Shown here in pieces: positions 1 through 8,395 of a stretch of DNA of 64,000 nt. The stretch's first letter is position 1. Each line of letters starts with the position of its first letter. Below the pieces are notes generated by a model. The model saw only the letters and a program-made list of their open reading frames with translations, did not search any database and had not been told where the DNA came from. The position numbers were made by a program, and so were the translations under genes. This DNA is from Sphingobacterium oryzagri (GTDB lineage Bacteria > Bacteroidota > Bacteroidia > Sphingobacteriales > Sphingobacteriaceae), in contig NZ_CP117880.1 in assembly GCF_028736175.1 (NCBI RefSeq), forward strand, positions 2,852,001 through 2,916,000, in the 5' to 3' direction.

Positions 1-1115
1 AAGCTTACGTAGAGCAAACGGGCGAGGCATTCCATCTCCTTGAAAACGTTAAAGAATGGCATCAAGCTATTCTTCGCGATCTTTTCCCGACGGATAAACA
101 CCCCATCTTCGACGAGATAGCCAATTGCTTTGTCGAGGTGGAATGGATTTTAGAAGAAGACCCGCAAGATACCTACGACTATCTTTTTGATCAGATTGTT
201 TCTACCGGCGAGCTTGTGTCATCCAAGATTCTTGCCGCCTACACGGCGCACAGCGGCATTGCCGTAAAATGGGTAGACGCACGCGATTATATCTTTACCG
301 ACAACACGTATCGCGAAGCCGCAGTAGATTGGGAGAAAACCGAGGAGAAAATCCGTCGGGATTTACCCGCCATTCTGGATAATTTTGTTATTATTAGTCA
401 GGGCTTTATCGGCTCTACGTCTGAAAACTTCACCACAACGTTGGGTCGCGAGGGTTCCGACTATTCGGCCGCCATTTTTGCCTCGTGTCTTAATGCAGAA
501 GATATTACCATCTGGAAAGATGTACCCGGAGTTTTAAATGCCGATCCAAAATGGTTTGATCATACCGAACTCATTCCCGAGCTATCTTATACCGATGCGA
601 TCGAGCTTACGTACTATGGTGCTACGGTTATCCACCCGAAAACCATCAAACCCTTGCAAAACAAAAAGATTGCCTTAAATGTCCGTTCGTTTGTCAATCC
701 TTCCGCACCCGGAACGTTTATTCGCAGCACCAATCAAGGGTTGCCTGTGCCTTCTTTTATATTCAAGGTCAATCAGGTTTTTGTCAATATTCAACCGCGT
801 GATTTTTCGTTTATCGTAGAAGATAATTTAAGTCATATCTTTAATCTCTTTCATCACAACCGGATCAAAATCAACATGATGCACAACAGTGCCATCAGTT
901 TTTGTGTCAGCATAGACGATACCGGCAAAAACATTGATACACTACTGGCCGAACTTGAAAAACGCTATAAAGTATCGGTAGAAAAAGGTTTAGAGCTCAT
1001 TACTATTCGTTATTTTAATCAAGAAACGATTGATCGCGTACTAGTTAACAAACAAATCGTCAGGGAGTTAAAAGACAGTTATACCTGCCAGTTACTCGTT
1101 AAGAAATTACCCTAA
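1..1115 (+). CDS. Aspartate kinase, 3' part (5' end outside window)
   Basis: Monofunctional aspartate kinase, which phosphorylates aspartate in the first step of lysine/threonine/methionine synthesis. The frame is open from the first bases of the window, so the N-terminal kinase segment lies upstream. A GTG at 138 is only an internal codon. Visible kinase motifs include the GFIGS loop followed by TTLGREGSDYSAA, the nucleotide/substrate region of the amino-acid kinase fold, and then WKDVPGVLNADP. The last ~110 residues (from about FIFKVNQ) look like the tandem ACT regulatory domains expected of this family. The next gene starts 27 nt downstream on the same strand and may be co-transcribed. Family identity is strong. 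Which feedback inhibitor binds cannot be read from sequence. Confidence 0.92.
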   Translation, partial: AYVEQTGEAFHLLENVKEWHQAILRDLFPTDKHPIFDEIANCFVEVEWILEEDPQDTYDYLFDQIVSTGELVSSKILAAYTAHSGIAVKWVDARDYIFTDNTYREAAVDWEKTEEKIRRDLPAILDNFVIISQGFIGSTSENFTTTLGREGSDYSAAIFASCLNAEDITIWKDVPGVLNADPKWFDHTELIPELSYTDAIELTYYGATVIHPKTIKPLQNKKIALNVRSFVNPSAPGTFIRSTNQGLPVPSFIFKVNQVFVNIQPRDFSFIVEDNLSHIFNLFHHNRIKINMMHNSAISFCVSIDDTGKNIDTLLAELEKRYKVSVEKGLELITIRYFNQETIDRVLVNKQIVRELKDSYTCQLLVKKLP

Positions 1116-1142
1116 TACATAAAGTTAATTAACAACGATCAG

Positions 1143-2327
1143 GTGAATACGGCTATTATTTCGGAAGACGTGCAGGCATACATCATCGCGCATGAAGGCG
1201 CTGATGTAGCGACGATTGCGCTGAAGAAAAGTCCGTTTGCAAACGTTACAGCACGCGAGCTCGCCGAGCAGATCGATGGCCGACAACGTGCCAAAAGGAA
1301 AATTCCGGAGTGGACAGCAACCCCGGGCATTATTTTTCCGGAGAAACTGAATCTAGAGCAGTGCTCATCCAGTCTTACCGGCCAGTTTAAGGCCGCTTTG
1401 ATTCGCCCCAATAGCCGACTGATCGATCTTACAGGCGGTTTTGGTGTAGATAGCTATTATTTTGCGCGCCATGCCAAGCACGTAGTCCATTGCGAGCACA
1501 ATGCCAAGCTTTCGGCTATTGTTGCCCATAATTTCAACGTCTTCGGCTTCGCTCATGTCAGCTGCCACGCTGGCGACGGCACCGCACTGTTAGCACAATC
1601 TCCAGATTCCTTCGATTATATTTATACCGATCCTTCCCGCCGCGTAGCCAAGCAAAAAGTATTTCGTCTGGAAGATTGCGAACCTAATGTGATGGCGCTA
1701 CAAAACCTGTTTTTTACGAAGGCGCCTTGTATCATCACCAAATTAGCGCCCCTGTTGGATATACATTTAGCACGGCAACAGTTAAAAAACGTACGTGCAG
1801 TATATGTGATCAGTATAGACAACGATTGTAAAGAATTGTTGTTTGTACAAGACAAGGCGTATGAAGGAGAACCGAGCATCCATGCCGTGCGTATGCGAAA
1901 CGATGGCGAAACACAGCTTCTTACCTTTACTTACTCCGAGGAGCAAGAAGTGGAATCGCACTACGCGACCCCGAGCGGTTACTTGTACGATCCTGATGTC
2001 GCGATCACCAAAGCTGGCGCCTTTAAAACGGTTGGCCATCGCTTCGGACTTAGCAAACTCAGCCAACACAGCCACCTATACAGCAGCTCCGCGCATATTC
2101 CGGATTTCCCCGGGCGTATTTTCCGTATTGATAAGTTGCTCCCTCTGGCCGTGTATAAGAAAAACAAGGAAAACCAAAAAGCAAACGTGATCGCAAAGAA
2201 TTTTCCTTTGCGGGTCGACGACATTCGCAAAAAATACAAGATACCAGATGGCGGCTCACGTTTTCTGTTTTTCACTAGCCTGTCCAATGGTGATCTTGTC
2301 GTTATCGATGCCACACGCATCTCCTAA
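1143..2327 (+). CDS. Class I SAM-dependent methyltransferase with THUMP-like domain (PG_1098 type)
   Basis: A 394-residue predicted cytoplasmic methyltransferase. The SAM-binding motif I is seen as LIDLTGGFGVDSYYFA (about residues 94-109), an acidic post-I residue follows in VVHCEHNAKL, and the catalytic-loop-like motif is YTDPSRR (around residue 160). The DPSRR form is characteristic of the Bacteroidota PG_1098 family, whose C-terminus carries a THUMP-like domain. The substrate is probably RNA but is unproven. Start is GTG at 1143, the first usable codon after the aspartate kinase stop. No good Shine-Dalgarno sequence is seen, which is usual for this phylum. Confidence 0.8.
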   Translation: MNTAIISEDVQAYIIAHEGADVATIALKKSPFANVTARELAEQIDGRQRAKRKIPEWTATPGIIFPEKLNLEQCSSSLTGQFKAALIRPNSRLIDLTGGFGVDSYYFARHAKHVVHCEHNAKLSAIVAHNFNVFGFAHVSCHAGDGTALLAQSPDSFDYIYTDPSRRVAKQKVFRLEDCEPNVMALQNLFFTKAPCIITKLAPLLDIHLARQQLKNVRAVYVISIDNDCKELLFVQDKAYEGEPSIHAVRMRNDGETQLLTFTYSEEQEVESHYATPSGYLYDPDVAITKAGAFKTVGHRFGLSKLSQHSHLYSSSAHIPDFPGRIFRIDKLLPLAVYKKNKENQKANVIAKNFPLRVDDIRKKYKIPDGGSRFLFFTSLSNGDLVVIDATRIS

Positions 2328-2399
2328 CGAGAACAGAAAGCAAGGCCACATCCCACGCACGCCATCAAAAAAACGCGCAAAAACCATTCAAAAGTCTCA

Positions 2400-2453
2400 T
2401 CAATGTAAAAGCTAATTCCTAAATGTGTCGTATTGACACAAGGATTACATTGA
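2400..2453. promoter_or_regulatory. Nested inverted repeats upstream of the luciferase-like gene
   Basis: An outer 9-bp inverted repeat (TCAATGTAA at 2400-2408, TTACATTGA at 2445-2453) encloses an inner 6-bp repeat (TGTGTC at 2424-2429, GACACA at 2435-2440). The structure ends 28 nt before the start codon at 2482. It could be an operator or a small cruciform. No T-run follows, so it is not a typical terminator. Confidence 0.4.
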
Positions 2454-2481
2454 TTTGCGCGCCAGGCTGTACTTTTAACGC

Positions 2482-3480
2482 ATGAAAAAAATCAAACTAT
2501 CCGCTTTGGATCTTGCCACCGTATCGAAAGGGCAAACCGTTAAAGAAGCTATTGATAGAAGCGTAGAGGGCGCTAAATATATAGAACAATTGGGTTACGA
2601 ACGGGTGTGGCTTGCGGAGCATCACAATATGGAACATATTGCGAGTTCGGCTACATCGATTTTAATCGGCCATATTGCCGCGCAAACCAAAACGCTGCGC
2701 GTAGGTTCTGGCGGTATTATGTTGCCCAATCATGCGCCACTCGTCATTGCCGAACAATTTGGCACCTTGGAAAGTCTTTATCCCGGTCGTATTGATCTCG
2801 GATTAGGTCGCGCCCCGGGAACAGATCAGGTGACGGCGATGGCTTTGCGCCGAAACAACCTCAACACCGCTTTTTATTTTAAAGATGATGTACGTGCGCT
2901 TCAACATTATTTTGAAAATGACAATCCGCAAGAAAAAGTACGCGCCTTTCCGGGCGAAGGACTCACCGTTCCGCTTTACATTTTGGGTTCCAGTACCGAT
3001 TCTGCGCATCTGGCGGCAGAACTTGGTTTACCCTATGCCTTTGCAGCGCATTTCGCTCCAGCCATGTTAGCGCAGGCCGCCGCGATCTATCGGGAAGAAT
3101 TTAAACCATCGGCCTATTTGCAAGAGCCTTACTTTATGGTTTGTGTCAACATTATCGCAGCCGACACCACGCCCGAGGCCGAGTTTTTATCAACCAGTTT
3201 ATTTAATATGTTTGCGGGTATACTCACCAACAACAGACGCCCGCTTTCTCCGCCAACTGAGAAAGTTATTTACGACGGTATTCCTGAAATTGAGCGCGCC
3301 GTGGAAAGCATGATATCGTGCACGTTTATTGGTGATGCCGAAACACTAAAGGAAAGCCTACCTCCTTTTATAAAATCGTATCAAGTTGATGAAATTATCA
3401 CAACTAATTATATCTTTGACAATAGAAAAAGGCTAGAATCCTTCCGGATAATAAGCGAAGTTTTCCAGGCATTCGCATAA
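2482..3480 (+). CDS. LLM-class flavin-dependent oxidoreductase
   Basis: A 332-residue member of the bacterial-luciferase-like monooxygenase superfamily (YhbW/MsnO8-like), expected to be a cytoplasmic TIM-barrel enzyme using reduced flavin. Visible family motifs: RVWLAEHHNM near residue 40, LRVGSGGIMLPNHAPLVIAEQFGTLE (about 70-95), and the flavin-loop signature GRIDLGLGRAPGTDQ. Length is normal for the family. The substrate cannot be told. It stands alone on this strand, with nested inverted repeats just upstream (2400-2453) that may regulate it. Confidence 0.88.
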   Translation: MKKIKLSALDLATVSKGQTVKEAIDRSVEGAKYIEQLGYERVWLAEHHNMEHIASSATSILIGHIAAQTKTLRVGSGGIMLPNHAPLVIAEQFGTLESLYPGRIDLGLGRAPGTDQVTAMALRRNNLNTAFYFKDDVRALQHYFENDNPQEKVRAFPGEGLTVPLYILGSSTDSAHLAAELGLPYAFAAHFAPAMLAQAAAIYREEFKPSAYLQEPYFMVCVNIIAADTTPEAEFLSTSLFNMFAGILTNNRRPLSPPTEKVIYDGIPEIERAVESMISCTFIGDAETLKESLPPFIKSYQVDEIITTNYIFDNRKRLESFRIISEVFQAFA

Positions 3481-3617
3481 CGCAGAGCAATGCATTACCT
3501 TTATTGGGCATTTAAACGCAGAAAATAAAGGTGATGCATTCTTTTGCTACATGCGGAATTGGCATGAAAAATAAAGGTATCAGGAGGTGCAGGCATTTTT
3601 TGCTTATTGTTTTAGCT

Positions 3618-4451
3618 ATGCGTTTTGTAAACCTTACCTGCTTTATTATTTTCCTCTTTTCTGCCTGTCAAAATATGGGTTCTGCTCCTAGCCAACAAGC
3701 CGTCGTGGCCGTGCGCGATATCGAACAGGATAGCCAAATAAATGATTTGCAGAGCGACTCTGGCAGCACAACGGCGCAGAAAAAGACACGTAAAACAACG
3801 TTCGTCGAAGATAAGATAATCTTGCCTGGTGCCTACCGCATTTGGGAAGAAGCCGACGACCTCGCACGTAATATGAAAGGCGAATGGTTGGAACTGGTTT
3901 TAGATCAAAGCAAGCTGGTGATCGAGCCGATAACACTTATTTTTGAAAACGGTTTTGATGCCTGTGCAGGAATCAAAACAACTGCTTTAAAATGCCAGCA
4001 TAATAGCCTGATGAGCACGCAAGTATCGATGCTCAAACAAGGCGTATATAAAGCCACGACGTTAATAAACGACCGAGTATGGCCCAACGATAAAGTCGAT
4101 TTTACGTTTAACGGACAGCCTTATCAGTTACAAGGTTTTGGCGACATCAGCGAAACGGAAATCGTCCATGCGGAAGATGGGCGAGAAATGCTCTTTCATG
4201 CGGTAAGTCATTACGAATTGCAATTGATCGATCCTCAAGGCGACCGTATCACGCTGGTCAGCGAAGAATCGTTCAACGATACCTTTATCCAAATCAAATT
4301 TGTAGGCGATCTTGACGGCGACAACAAGCCCGATTTTATTATCGCTGCCCCGCGTGATTATGAAGAAGAACGTATATTATTGATTTTATCGACCGATACA
4401 GATCCCGAAACGATCCGTATACATGAAGCCACAAGACAGTTTGATTGCTAG
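3618..4451 (+). CDS. Hypothetical lipoprotein with calcium-loop/VCBS-like C-terminus
   Basis: Predicted SPII lipoprotein. The ATG at 3618 gives a short signal peptide with lipobox LFSAC (Cys17) and a 277-residue product. An in-frame upstream ATG at 3531 would add 29 residues that spoil the signal, so 3618 is preferred. Near the C-terminus is DLDGDNKPDFII, the DxDxDxxxD acidic loop of FG-GAP/VCBS or EF-hand-like repeats. This suggests metal-stabilised structure rather than a known enzyme. Function is not recognised. It is convergent with the gene ending at 4506. Confidence 0.6.
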   Translation: MRFVNLTCFIIFLFSACQNMGSAPSQQAVVAVRDIEQDSQINDLQSDSGSTTAQKKTRKTTFVEDKIILPGAYRIWEEADDLARNMKGEWLELVLDQSKLVIEPITLIFENGFDACAGIKTTALKCQHNSLMSTQVSMLKQGVYKATTLINDRVWPNDKVDFTFNGQPYQLQGFGDISETEIVHAEDGREMLFHAVSHYELQLIDPQGDRITLVSEESFNDTFIQIKFVGDLDGDNKPDFIIAAPRDYEEERILLILSTDTDPETIRIHEATRQFDC

Positions 4452-4505
4452 CTTATTATAATAACATCACACCACTCCTCCGCCGTTTTTATTGCGTCGC
4501 TCCAA

Positions 4506-5573
4506 CTAACTTTCGGTATTTAGCAGTGCGTGTTGCGAGGCAGTAAACAAATGCCGGAATACCCGATTTACTTCATTCTCGCGTTGCGCGCCATAGATAC
4601 CGAGATAGGGAAACAGACGGATCGTTTCTTCTTTAATCCTGCCGACTAAAAATCTGCTTAACGTGCTTATTTCGCCCATATGTTCTTCCGCCGTGTGCGT
4701 CAGGTTCCAAGTCTGCTCCATCAACATGTACAGGCGTGCTACCGATTGGTCGACGTCGGTACGTAGCTGGTCGATTTGTTTAAATAAGACTTTTCCCCTG
4801 GTCTTTGCCCAGGATGCGTCTGCAGCTTTCACAAAAAAGTAACGTTCCGTTAAGTCCAGAAAACGACGAAACATCCCGATATAATTGACCGCTAAGGTGC
4901 ATTCTGCAAACGTCATGAATGGATAGCGAAATAGCGGATCATCCAACGTTCTTTTATCCGGTTGAAGGTCAAAGGCACGGTTCTGCGCAACGATCAGCTC
5001 TTCGACCGAAAAGCTATGGCTTGCGGTGCATTCCAGGCCAAAAGTATTCCAGTCGTAATGAATCAAAACATCTTCGCGATCAACAAAAAAAGAGCGATAT
5101 TGCGGAACACCCGCTTCGTCTAAAATAGGTGCTCCATCTTCGTATAACCAGGCATTTAGCGTGAAATGGCTCAAGTGAGGCGCTCCGGTGGCATATTTCC
5201 ACAGGCCGCTAATACGGTAACCATCAGCGAGTTTATCCGCACGTCCGGCGGGCTTGCCACTTCCTCCCCAGCACACCTGCGCTTGCTTAAAAATTTGCTC
5301 GGCCAAATCAGGCGCGATAAAACCGGCAAACATATTTGCGCCAGCACATAATGTTACGGTCCAGCCAAATCCGCCATCGATATACGCCAGTTCTTCCAGC
5401 AGCCGGCAACCTGCTGCCAGCTCGGCTCCCAAACCAGCATAACGTGTGGGCACCCAAAGGTTAAACCATTTTTTTTGGTAAATAAGATCGAGCAACGGTT
5501 TGGTGAGTTGCTTTTGCGCAATCGTATCAGCGAGCTGCGCCTGAATAAAAGCGGAAATATTGGAATCAAGCAT
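4506..5573 (-). CDS. Acyl-CoA-dehydrogenase-fold flavoprotein in the thiamine operon
   Basis: A 355-residue protein with the acyl-CoA dehydrogenase fold. Motifs: VPTRYAGLGAEL (about 42-53), IDGGFGWTV, the beta-domain stretch GYRISGLWKYATGAPH, and a helical C-terminal domain. The GLWKYATGAPH stretch is closer to group D flavin monooxygenases (HsaA/DszC type) than to classical fatty-acid dehydrogenases (inference). Its ATG at 5573 lies inside the end of the upstream pnuT-like gene (8-nt overlap, 5566-5573), so the two are translationally coupled and share the TPP riboswitch at 6245-6362. A role in thiamine or thiamine-analogue processing is therefore plausible but unproven. Confidence 0.75.
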   Translation of the reverse strand: MLDSNISAFIQAQLADTIAQKQLTKPLLDLIYQKKWFNLWVPTRYAGLGAELAAGCRLLEELAYIDGGFGWTVTLCAGANMFAGFIAPDLAEQIFKQAQVCWGGSGKPAGRADKLADGYRISGLWKYATGAPHLSHFTLNAWLYEDGAPILDEAGVPQYRSFFVDREDVLIHYDWNTFGLECTASHSFSVEELIVAQNRAFDLQPDKRTLDDPLFRYPFMTFAECTLAVNYIGMFRRFLDLTERYFFVKAADASWAKTRGKVLFKQIDQLRTDVDQSVARLYMLMEQTWNLTHTAEEHMGEISTLSRFLVGRIKEETIRLFPYLGIYGAQRENEVNRVFRHLFTASQHALLNTES

Positions 5574-6189
5574 ATGATGTAGAAGACGAAGTCGTGATCA
5601 TGATCTTCCGCCAACGGAAATAACCAAATATAGCGACAACAAAAAGAAAACTCGTTAACGCAGCAAATAAATACAGGTTTTTGGAATACAGTAGCGGAAT
5701 CGCGATAGCATTGCTGCTATTAAGCAATATCCAGTTTTCCAATTTGCGCTTGGCGAGTAGCCACATCCCTGCCCAGGCGGTACTCGACACGATGGCGTCC
5801 AGCATCGGCACATCCGAATCGGTAAAATATTTCAGAAAACCAAAAAGCACAAAATAGCCTAACAAAACAATAGCCGAAACGTTTATCCATTCTTGTTTGG
5901 TGCATGTGCTGATAGCGATTTCTGCCTGCGCTCGGTTTCTAAACTTCCAATACCACAGTCCATAGAAACTCATCAACAAGTAATACATATTTAAGATGAT
6001 CTCGGCATACAGCCTCGCGTTGTATAAGACCGATATGGTGAGCACAATGGACAAAATCCCAAAAAAGTAATGAGAGATTTTGTTTCGGCTGGATAATAAA
6101 ACCTGCACAATACCGAATGCCACGGCCAAACGCTCCAACCAGGAGGTCTGTAAAAAAGCGTCTTGTATTTTTGTTAAAATATCGATCAT
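5566..6189 (-). CDS. PnuC-family transporter, probably thiamine-specific (PnuT-like)
   Basis: Inner-membrane transporter of the PnuC family with about seven hydrophobic segments and the family motifs ILNMYYLLMSFYGLWYW and ISSTAW-like SSTAWAGMWLL. The ATG at 6189 (MIDILTK) gives a 207-residue protein of the usual PnuC size. An in-frame start at 6291 would lie inside the riboswitch and is rejected; 6225 is a less likely alternative. PnuC proteins carry nicotinamide riboside. Members under TPP riboswitch control in Bacteroidota are known as PnuT and carry thiamine, and here the riboswitch is directly upstream. The downstream ACAD-fold gene overlaps it. Confidence 0.82.
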   Translation of the reverse strand: MIDILTKIQDAFLQTSWLERLAVAFGIVQVLLSSRNKISHYFFGILSIVLTISVLYNARLYAEIILNMYYLLMSFYGLWYWKFRNRAQAEIAISTCTKQEWINVSAIVLLGYFVLFGFLKYFTDSDVPMLDAIVSSTAWAGMWLLAKRKLENWILLNSSNAIAIPLLYSKNLYLFAALTSFLFVVAIFGYFRWRKIMITTSSSTSYA

Positions 6190-6244
6190 GTATACGTTAA
6201 AATAACACGCAGGGGGCACATACATGTTCAACTGAAAGGAAATT

Positions 6245-6362
6245 GTCCCTACGCCAGCATGATCTGGATCAGGTTCCTCCCGTATAGCCATACGAGAATG
6301 GGTATGTTCTCAGCCCGGTTAATCACGATCAATCGTGTGTAAAACGAAGGCACCCCTGCATA
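6245..6362 (-). ncRNA. TPP riboswitch (THI element)
   Basis: Read on the minus strand, the conserved TPP aptamer pieces appear in order: GGGGTGCC near 6357-6349, GGCTGAGAA (the CUGAGA core) near 6316-6308, then ACCTGATCCAGATCATGC and GCGTAGGGA ending at about 6245. A P3 stem lies between them. The aptamer ends about 55 nt before the ATG at 6189. No T-rich terminator hairpin follows, so control is probably translational, by sequestering the start region. It is expected to repress the pnuT-like/ACAD operon when TPP is plentiful. Confidence 0.93.
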
Positions 6363-6417
6363 AATAACTGCTTTGTACGCCAAAATGATTTTTTTTCACC
6401 AGGAACACAAAGCAAGA

Positions 6418-6448
6418 CAAAAGTAGGAAAACAGCGCTGCTACCACAA
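6418..6448 (-). promoter_or_regulatory. Candidate promoter of the TPP-riboswitch operon
   Basis: On the minus strand TACTTTTG (6425-6418) matches the Bacteroidota -7 consensus TAnnTTTG. A TTG (6448-6446) sits 20 nt upstream as a -33 element. Predicted transcription would start near 6411, about 50 nt before the aptamer. Confidence 0.5.
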
Positions 6449-6699
6449 CTGTATTTCGATAAAAATCGCAGCAACATAATTCTTATTACTTGGAGTGACA
6501 TAACGATTTTTATAGTATCTTAGCCCCAGATTATTTGCTATGAAAAAAACCAAAAAACAGAAAATTACCTGTATTGCCGTATAGTATGTAAAAGCATCCC
6601 TTCAAACCAAGTCCGGCAATGTATCCATGATATAATACGGATTCCCGTAAATTTTAAATTAAATAAATCCGAAAATTGCTAAATATTTAACGATAGCAA
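6449..6699. other. Gene-free stretch with a 12-mer shared with both HxlR loci
   Basis: No protein-coding gene is supported. It holds TATAGTATCTTA at 6511-6522, identical to motifs at 7513-7524 and 50319-50330. A tiny 14-codon frame (6540-6584) begins just downstream and is not convincing as a gene. The bases leading into 6700 are AT-rich and contain GATAGCAAATG, also found at 7539-7549. Confidence 0.4.
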
Positions 6700-7122
6700 A
6701 TGTCCGCCATACATACCTTTAGAAAAGCCCTATTGGCTTTACTCGTCGTAACTACATTTTCCTGCGAAAAAAGCGAAGAAGATGCGATAAATGCCATGCT
6801 GCAAGGCCCTTGGGAGCATATCCGTACCCAATACACGCGCTACAATCCTGATGGCAACTTGACGGTAACGACAGACGAAACGCCGTACGTCTTGCGTTAC
6901 CGATACGACAATACAGTGGATCAAATTCATCCGGCGACAGATGCCGGCATCTACAATTACGCGGTAAAAGCCGGGCAACTTGTGGAACATAAAAATAACA
7001 AACCAAACACGAAGATTATGTTACCATCAACCGCAAAGCTGACATTTAGAGCGGATACGCTGATTATTGATGCGCTGGATACAGACGATGACCAGCGTTT
7101 CCTATTTGTACGACCGAAGTAG
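6700..7122 (+). CDS. Small hypothetical lipoprotein
   Basis: A 140-residue predicted lipoprotein: signal peptide with lipobox TTFSC (Cys22), then a compact beta-rich domain containing QGPWEHIRTQYTRYNPDG and ending RFLFVRPK. The pattern resembles small lipocalin-like or META-like single-domain lipoproteins of Bacteroidota, but no family is firmly recognised. It is convergent with the HxlR gene ending at 7138. Confidence 0.6.
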   Translation: MSAIHTFRKALLALLVVTTFSCEKSEEDAINAMLQGPWEHIRTQYTRYNPDGNLTVTTDETPYVLRYRYDNTVDQIHPATDAGIYNYAVKAGQLVEHKNNKPNTKIMLPSTAKLTFRADTLIIDALDTDDDQRFLFVRPK

Positions 7123-7137
7123 TAGATTTCCTTTTTC

Positions 7138-7500
7138 TTAACCGCCTACCTCCGCCCGGTGCTTTACGCCCCAATCTTCCAACTGCTTGATGATAGGCTT
7201 GAGCGCGTAGCCAATGCTGGTCAACTCATATTCTACCCGAAGCGGTACTTCGGCATAAACGGTCCGCTTAACCAGTTTATGTTCTTCCAGTTTACGCAAT
7301 TGCAAGGTCAGCATCCTTTCTGTAATATTCGGCAATAGATTTTTTAGTTCGCTAAATCTCAATTTTCCCTGCATAAGCCACGAACAGATAACCAGTGTCC
7401 ACTGACCGCCAATAATATTGCTTGCATAGGCTTCCGGACACTCGTCTGCCAAGGCCATTTTATTGGCAAAATTGGTTGATGTTTCCTTCACTTTTGACAT
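7138..7500 (-). CDS. HxlR-family transcriptional regulator
   Basis: Winged-helix regulator of the HxlR family, about 120 residues. Signature: CPEAYASNIIGGQWTLVIC, then LRFSELKNLLPNITERMLTLQLRKLEEHKLVKR (recognition helix and wing) and YELTSIGYALKPIIKQLEDWG. The cysteine just before the first helix is at the position used for redox or electrophile sensing in family members such as YodB/HypR (inference here). The ATG at 7500 is chosen over a GTG two codons upstream (7506). Divergent from the quinone reductase at 7599; the shared spacer carries operator-like repeats. Confidence 0.88.
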   Translation of the reverse strand: MSKVKETSTNFANKMALADECPEAYASNIIGGQWTLVICSWLMQGKLRFSELKNLLPNITERMLTLQLRKLEEHKLVKRTVYAEVPLRVEYELTSIGYALKPIIKQLEDWGVKHRAEVGG

Positions 7501-7512
7501 ACGCACATTTTT

Positions 7513-7549
7513 TATAGTATCTTACAACAAGTAGCTAAGATAGCAAATG
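7513..7549. promoter_or_regulatory. Candidate HxlR operator in the divergent spacer
   Basis: TATAGTATCTTA (7513-7524) contains the left arm of a 7-bp inverted repeat, TATCTTA ... TAAGATA, with an 11-nt spacer. The same 12-mer occurs at the other HxlR/flavoenzyme pair (50319-50330). The position between divergent genes fits autoregulation plus control of the oxidoreductase. Confidence 0.5.
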
Positions 7550-7563
7550 AGCGGCGCTCTCCT

Positions 7564-7571
7564 TAATTTTG
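7564..7571 (+). promoter_or_regulatory. Candidate -7 element of the quinone reductase gene
   Basis: TAATTTTG matches TAnnTTTG and lies 27 nt before the ATG at 7599, giving a short leader. Confidence 0.5.
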
Positions 7572-7598
7572 TAGGGTATTATTTAAAAATCTAACACG

Positions 7599-8129
7599 AT
7601 GAAAACATTAGTGATCGTTACTCACCCGGATATCAAGAATTCTATTATCAATAAGCGTTGGGTGGAAGAACTTAAAAAATATCCCGACGAATTTACCGTG
7701 CATGACATTCATGCGCTGTATCCGGACGGCAAAATTGATGTACAGGCCGAACAAGCGCTGGTCGAACAACACGCACAACTGGTTTTTCAGTTTCCCGTTT
7801 ATTGGTTTAGTAGTCCGGGGTTTTTGAAAACATGGTTTGACGATGTTTTGCTTCACGGTTGGGCTTACGGCAGTAAGAGTGGTTACAAATTGGGCGGAAA
7901 AAAAGTAGCGTTGGCCATGACGGCGGGCGTCGATGAAAAAGAATATCGGCCAAACGAGCGCTACAAGTACACGCTGGAACAATTAACACGCCCGTTCGAA
8001 ATTACGTTTGCTTATGTCAAAGCAGATTACCGTCCATTTTTTGCTTATTATGGCATAGAATACAACTCATCGGCGGCCTGGGTGGAACAAAGTGTGCCGC
8101 AATACCTGTCTTTTTTGCGGAAGCTCTGA
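7599..8129 (+). CDS. NAD(P)H-dependent oxidoreductase, flavodoxin-fold (KefF/MdaB/YwrO type)
   Basis: A 176-residue cytoplasmic flavoprotein with the NAD(P)H:quinone reductase fold. Motifs: VIVTHPDIKNSIINKRW at the N-terminus (flavin phosphate loop) and LVFQFPVYWFSSPGFLKTWFDDVLLHGWAYG in the middle, the hallmark of the KefF/MdaB group. Length is normal. It is divergent from an HxlR regulator, a common arrangement for detoxification of quinones or electrophiles. It is followed by a terminator-like hairpin at 8169-8205. Confidence 0.87.
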   Translation: MKTLVIVTHPDIKNSIINKRWVEELKKYPDEFTVHDIHALYPDGKIDVQAEQALVEQHAQLVFQFPVYWFSSPGFLKTWFDDVLLHGWAYGSKSGYKLGGKKVALAMTAGVDEKEYRPNERYKYTLEQLTRPFEITFAYVKADYRPFFAYYGIEYNSSAAWVEQSVPQYLSFLRKL

Positions 8130-8168
8130 TCGCACAGTCATATTTCCGGAGCAGGTGATCTGTAGGAT

Positions 8169-8205
8169 AAACGCGTAAGACAAATTGATCTTCCGCGTTT
8201 TTTTA
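8169..8205 (+). terminator. Probable rho-independent terminator after the quinone reductase gene
   Basis: AAACGCG (8169-8175) pairs with CGCGTTT (8194-8200) across an 18-nt loop and is followed by a T-run. Confidence 0.6.
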
Positions 8206-8395
8206 TTTTAGGCTTTGATAAAAGTCAAACATCTTGCCCTTGTCTCGTCATATGCTTGCATATAAATCAACCTTTAATTAGTTTTACAAAGAATCTATCA
8301 TTGACCTAAGCCGCAAAAAAGGCACCGCTTACGCATCAGCAACCTTTCGTGGCGATGGAACATATGGATCGCTTTTGGAAACATTAACCTACGAA

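Noticed and set aside
138..140. GTG as start of the aspartate kinase
   Set aside because: The frame is open back to the first bases of the window and essential kinase sequence lies upstream; it is an internal codon of a gene cut by the window edge.
6190..6291. N-terminal extension of the pnuT-like gene
   Set aside because: These codons coincide with the conserved 3' part of the TPP riboswitch and give residues unlike any PnuC protein.
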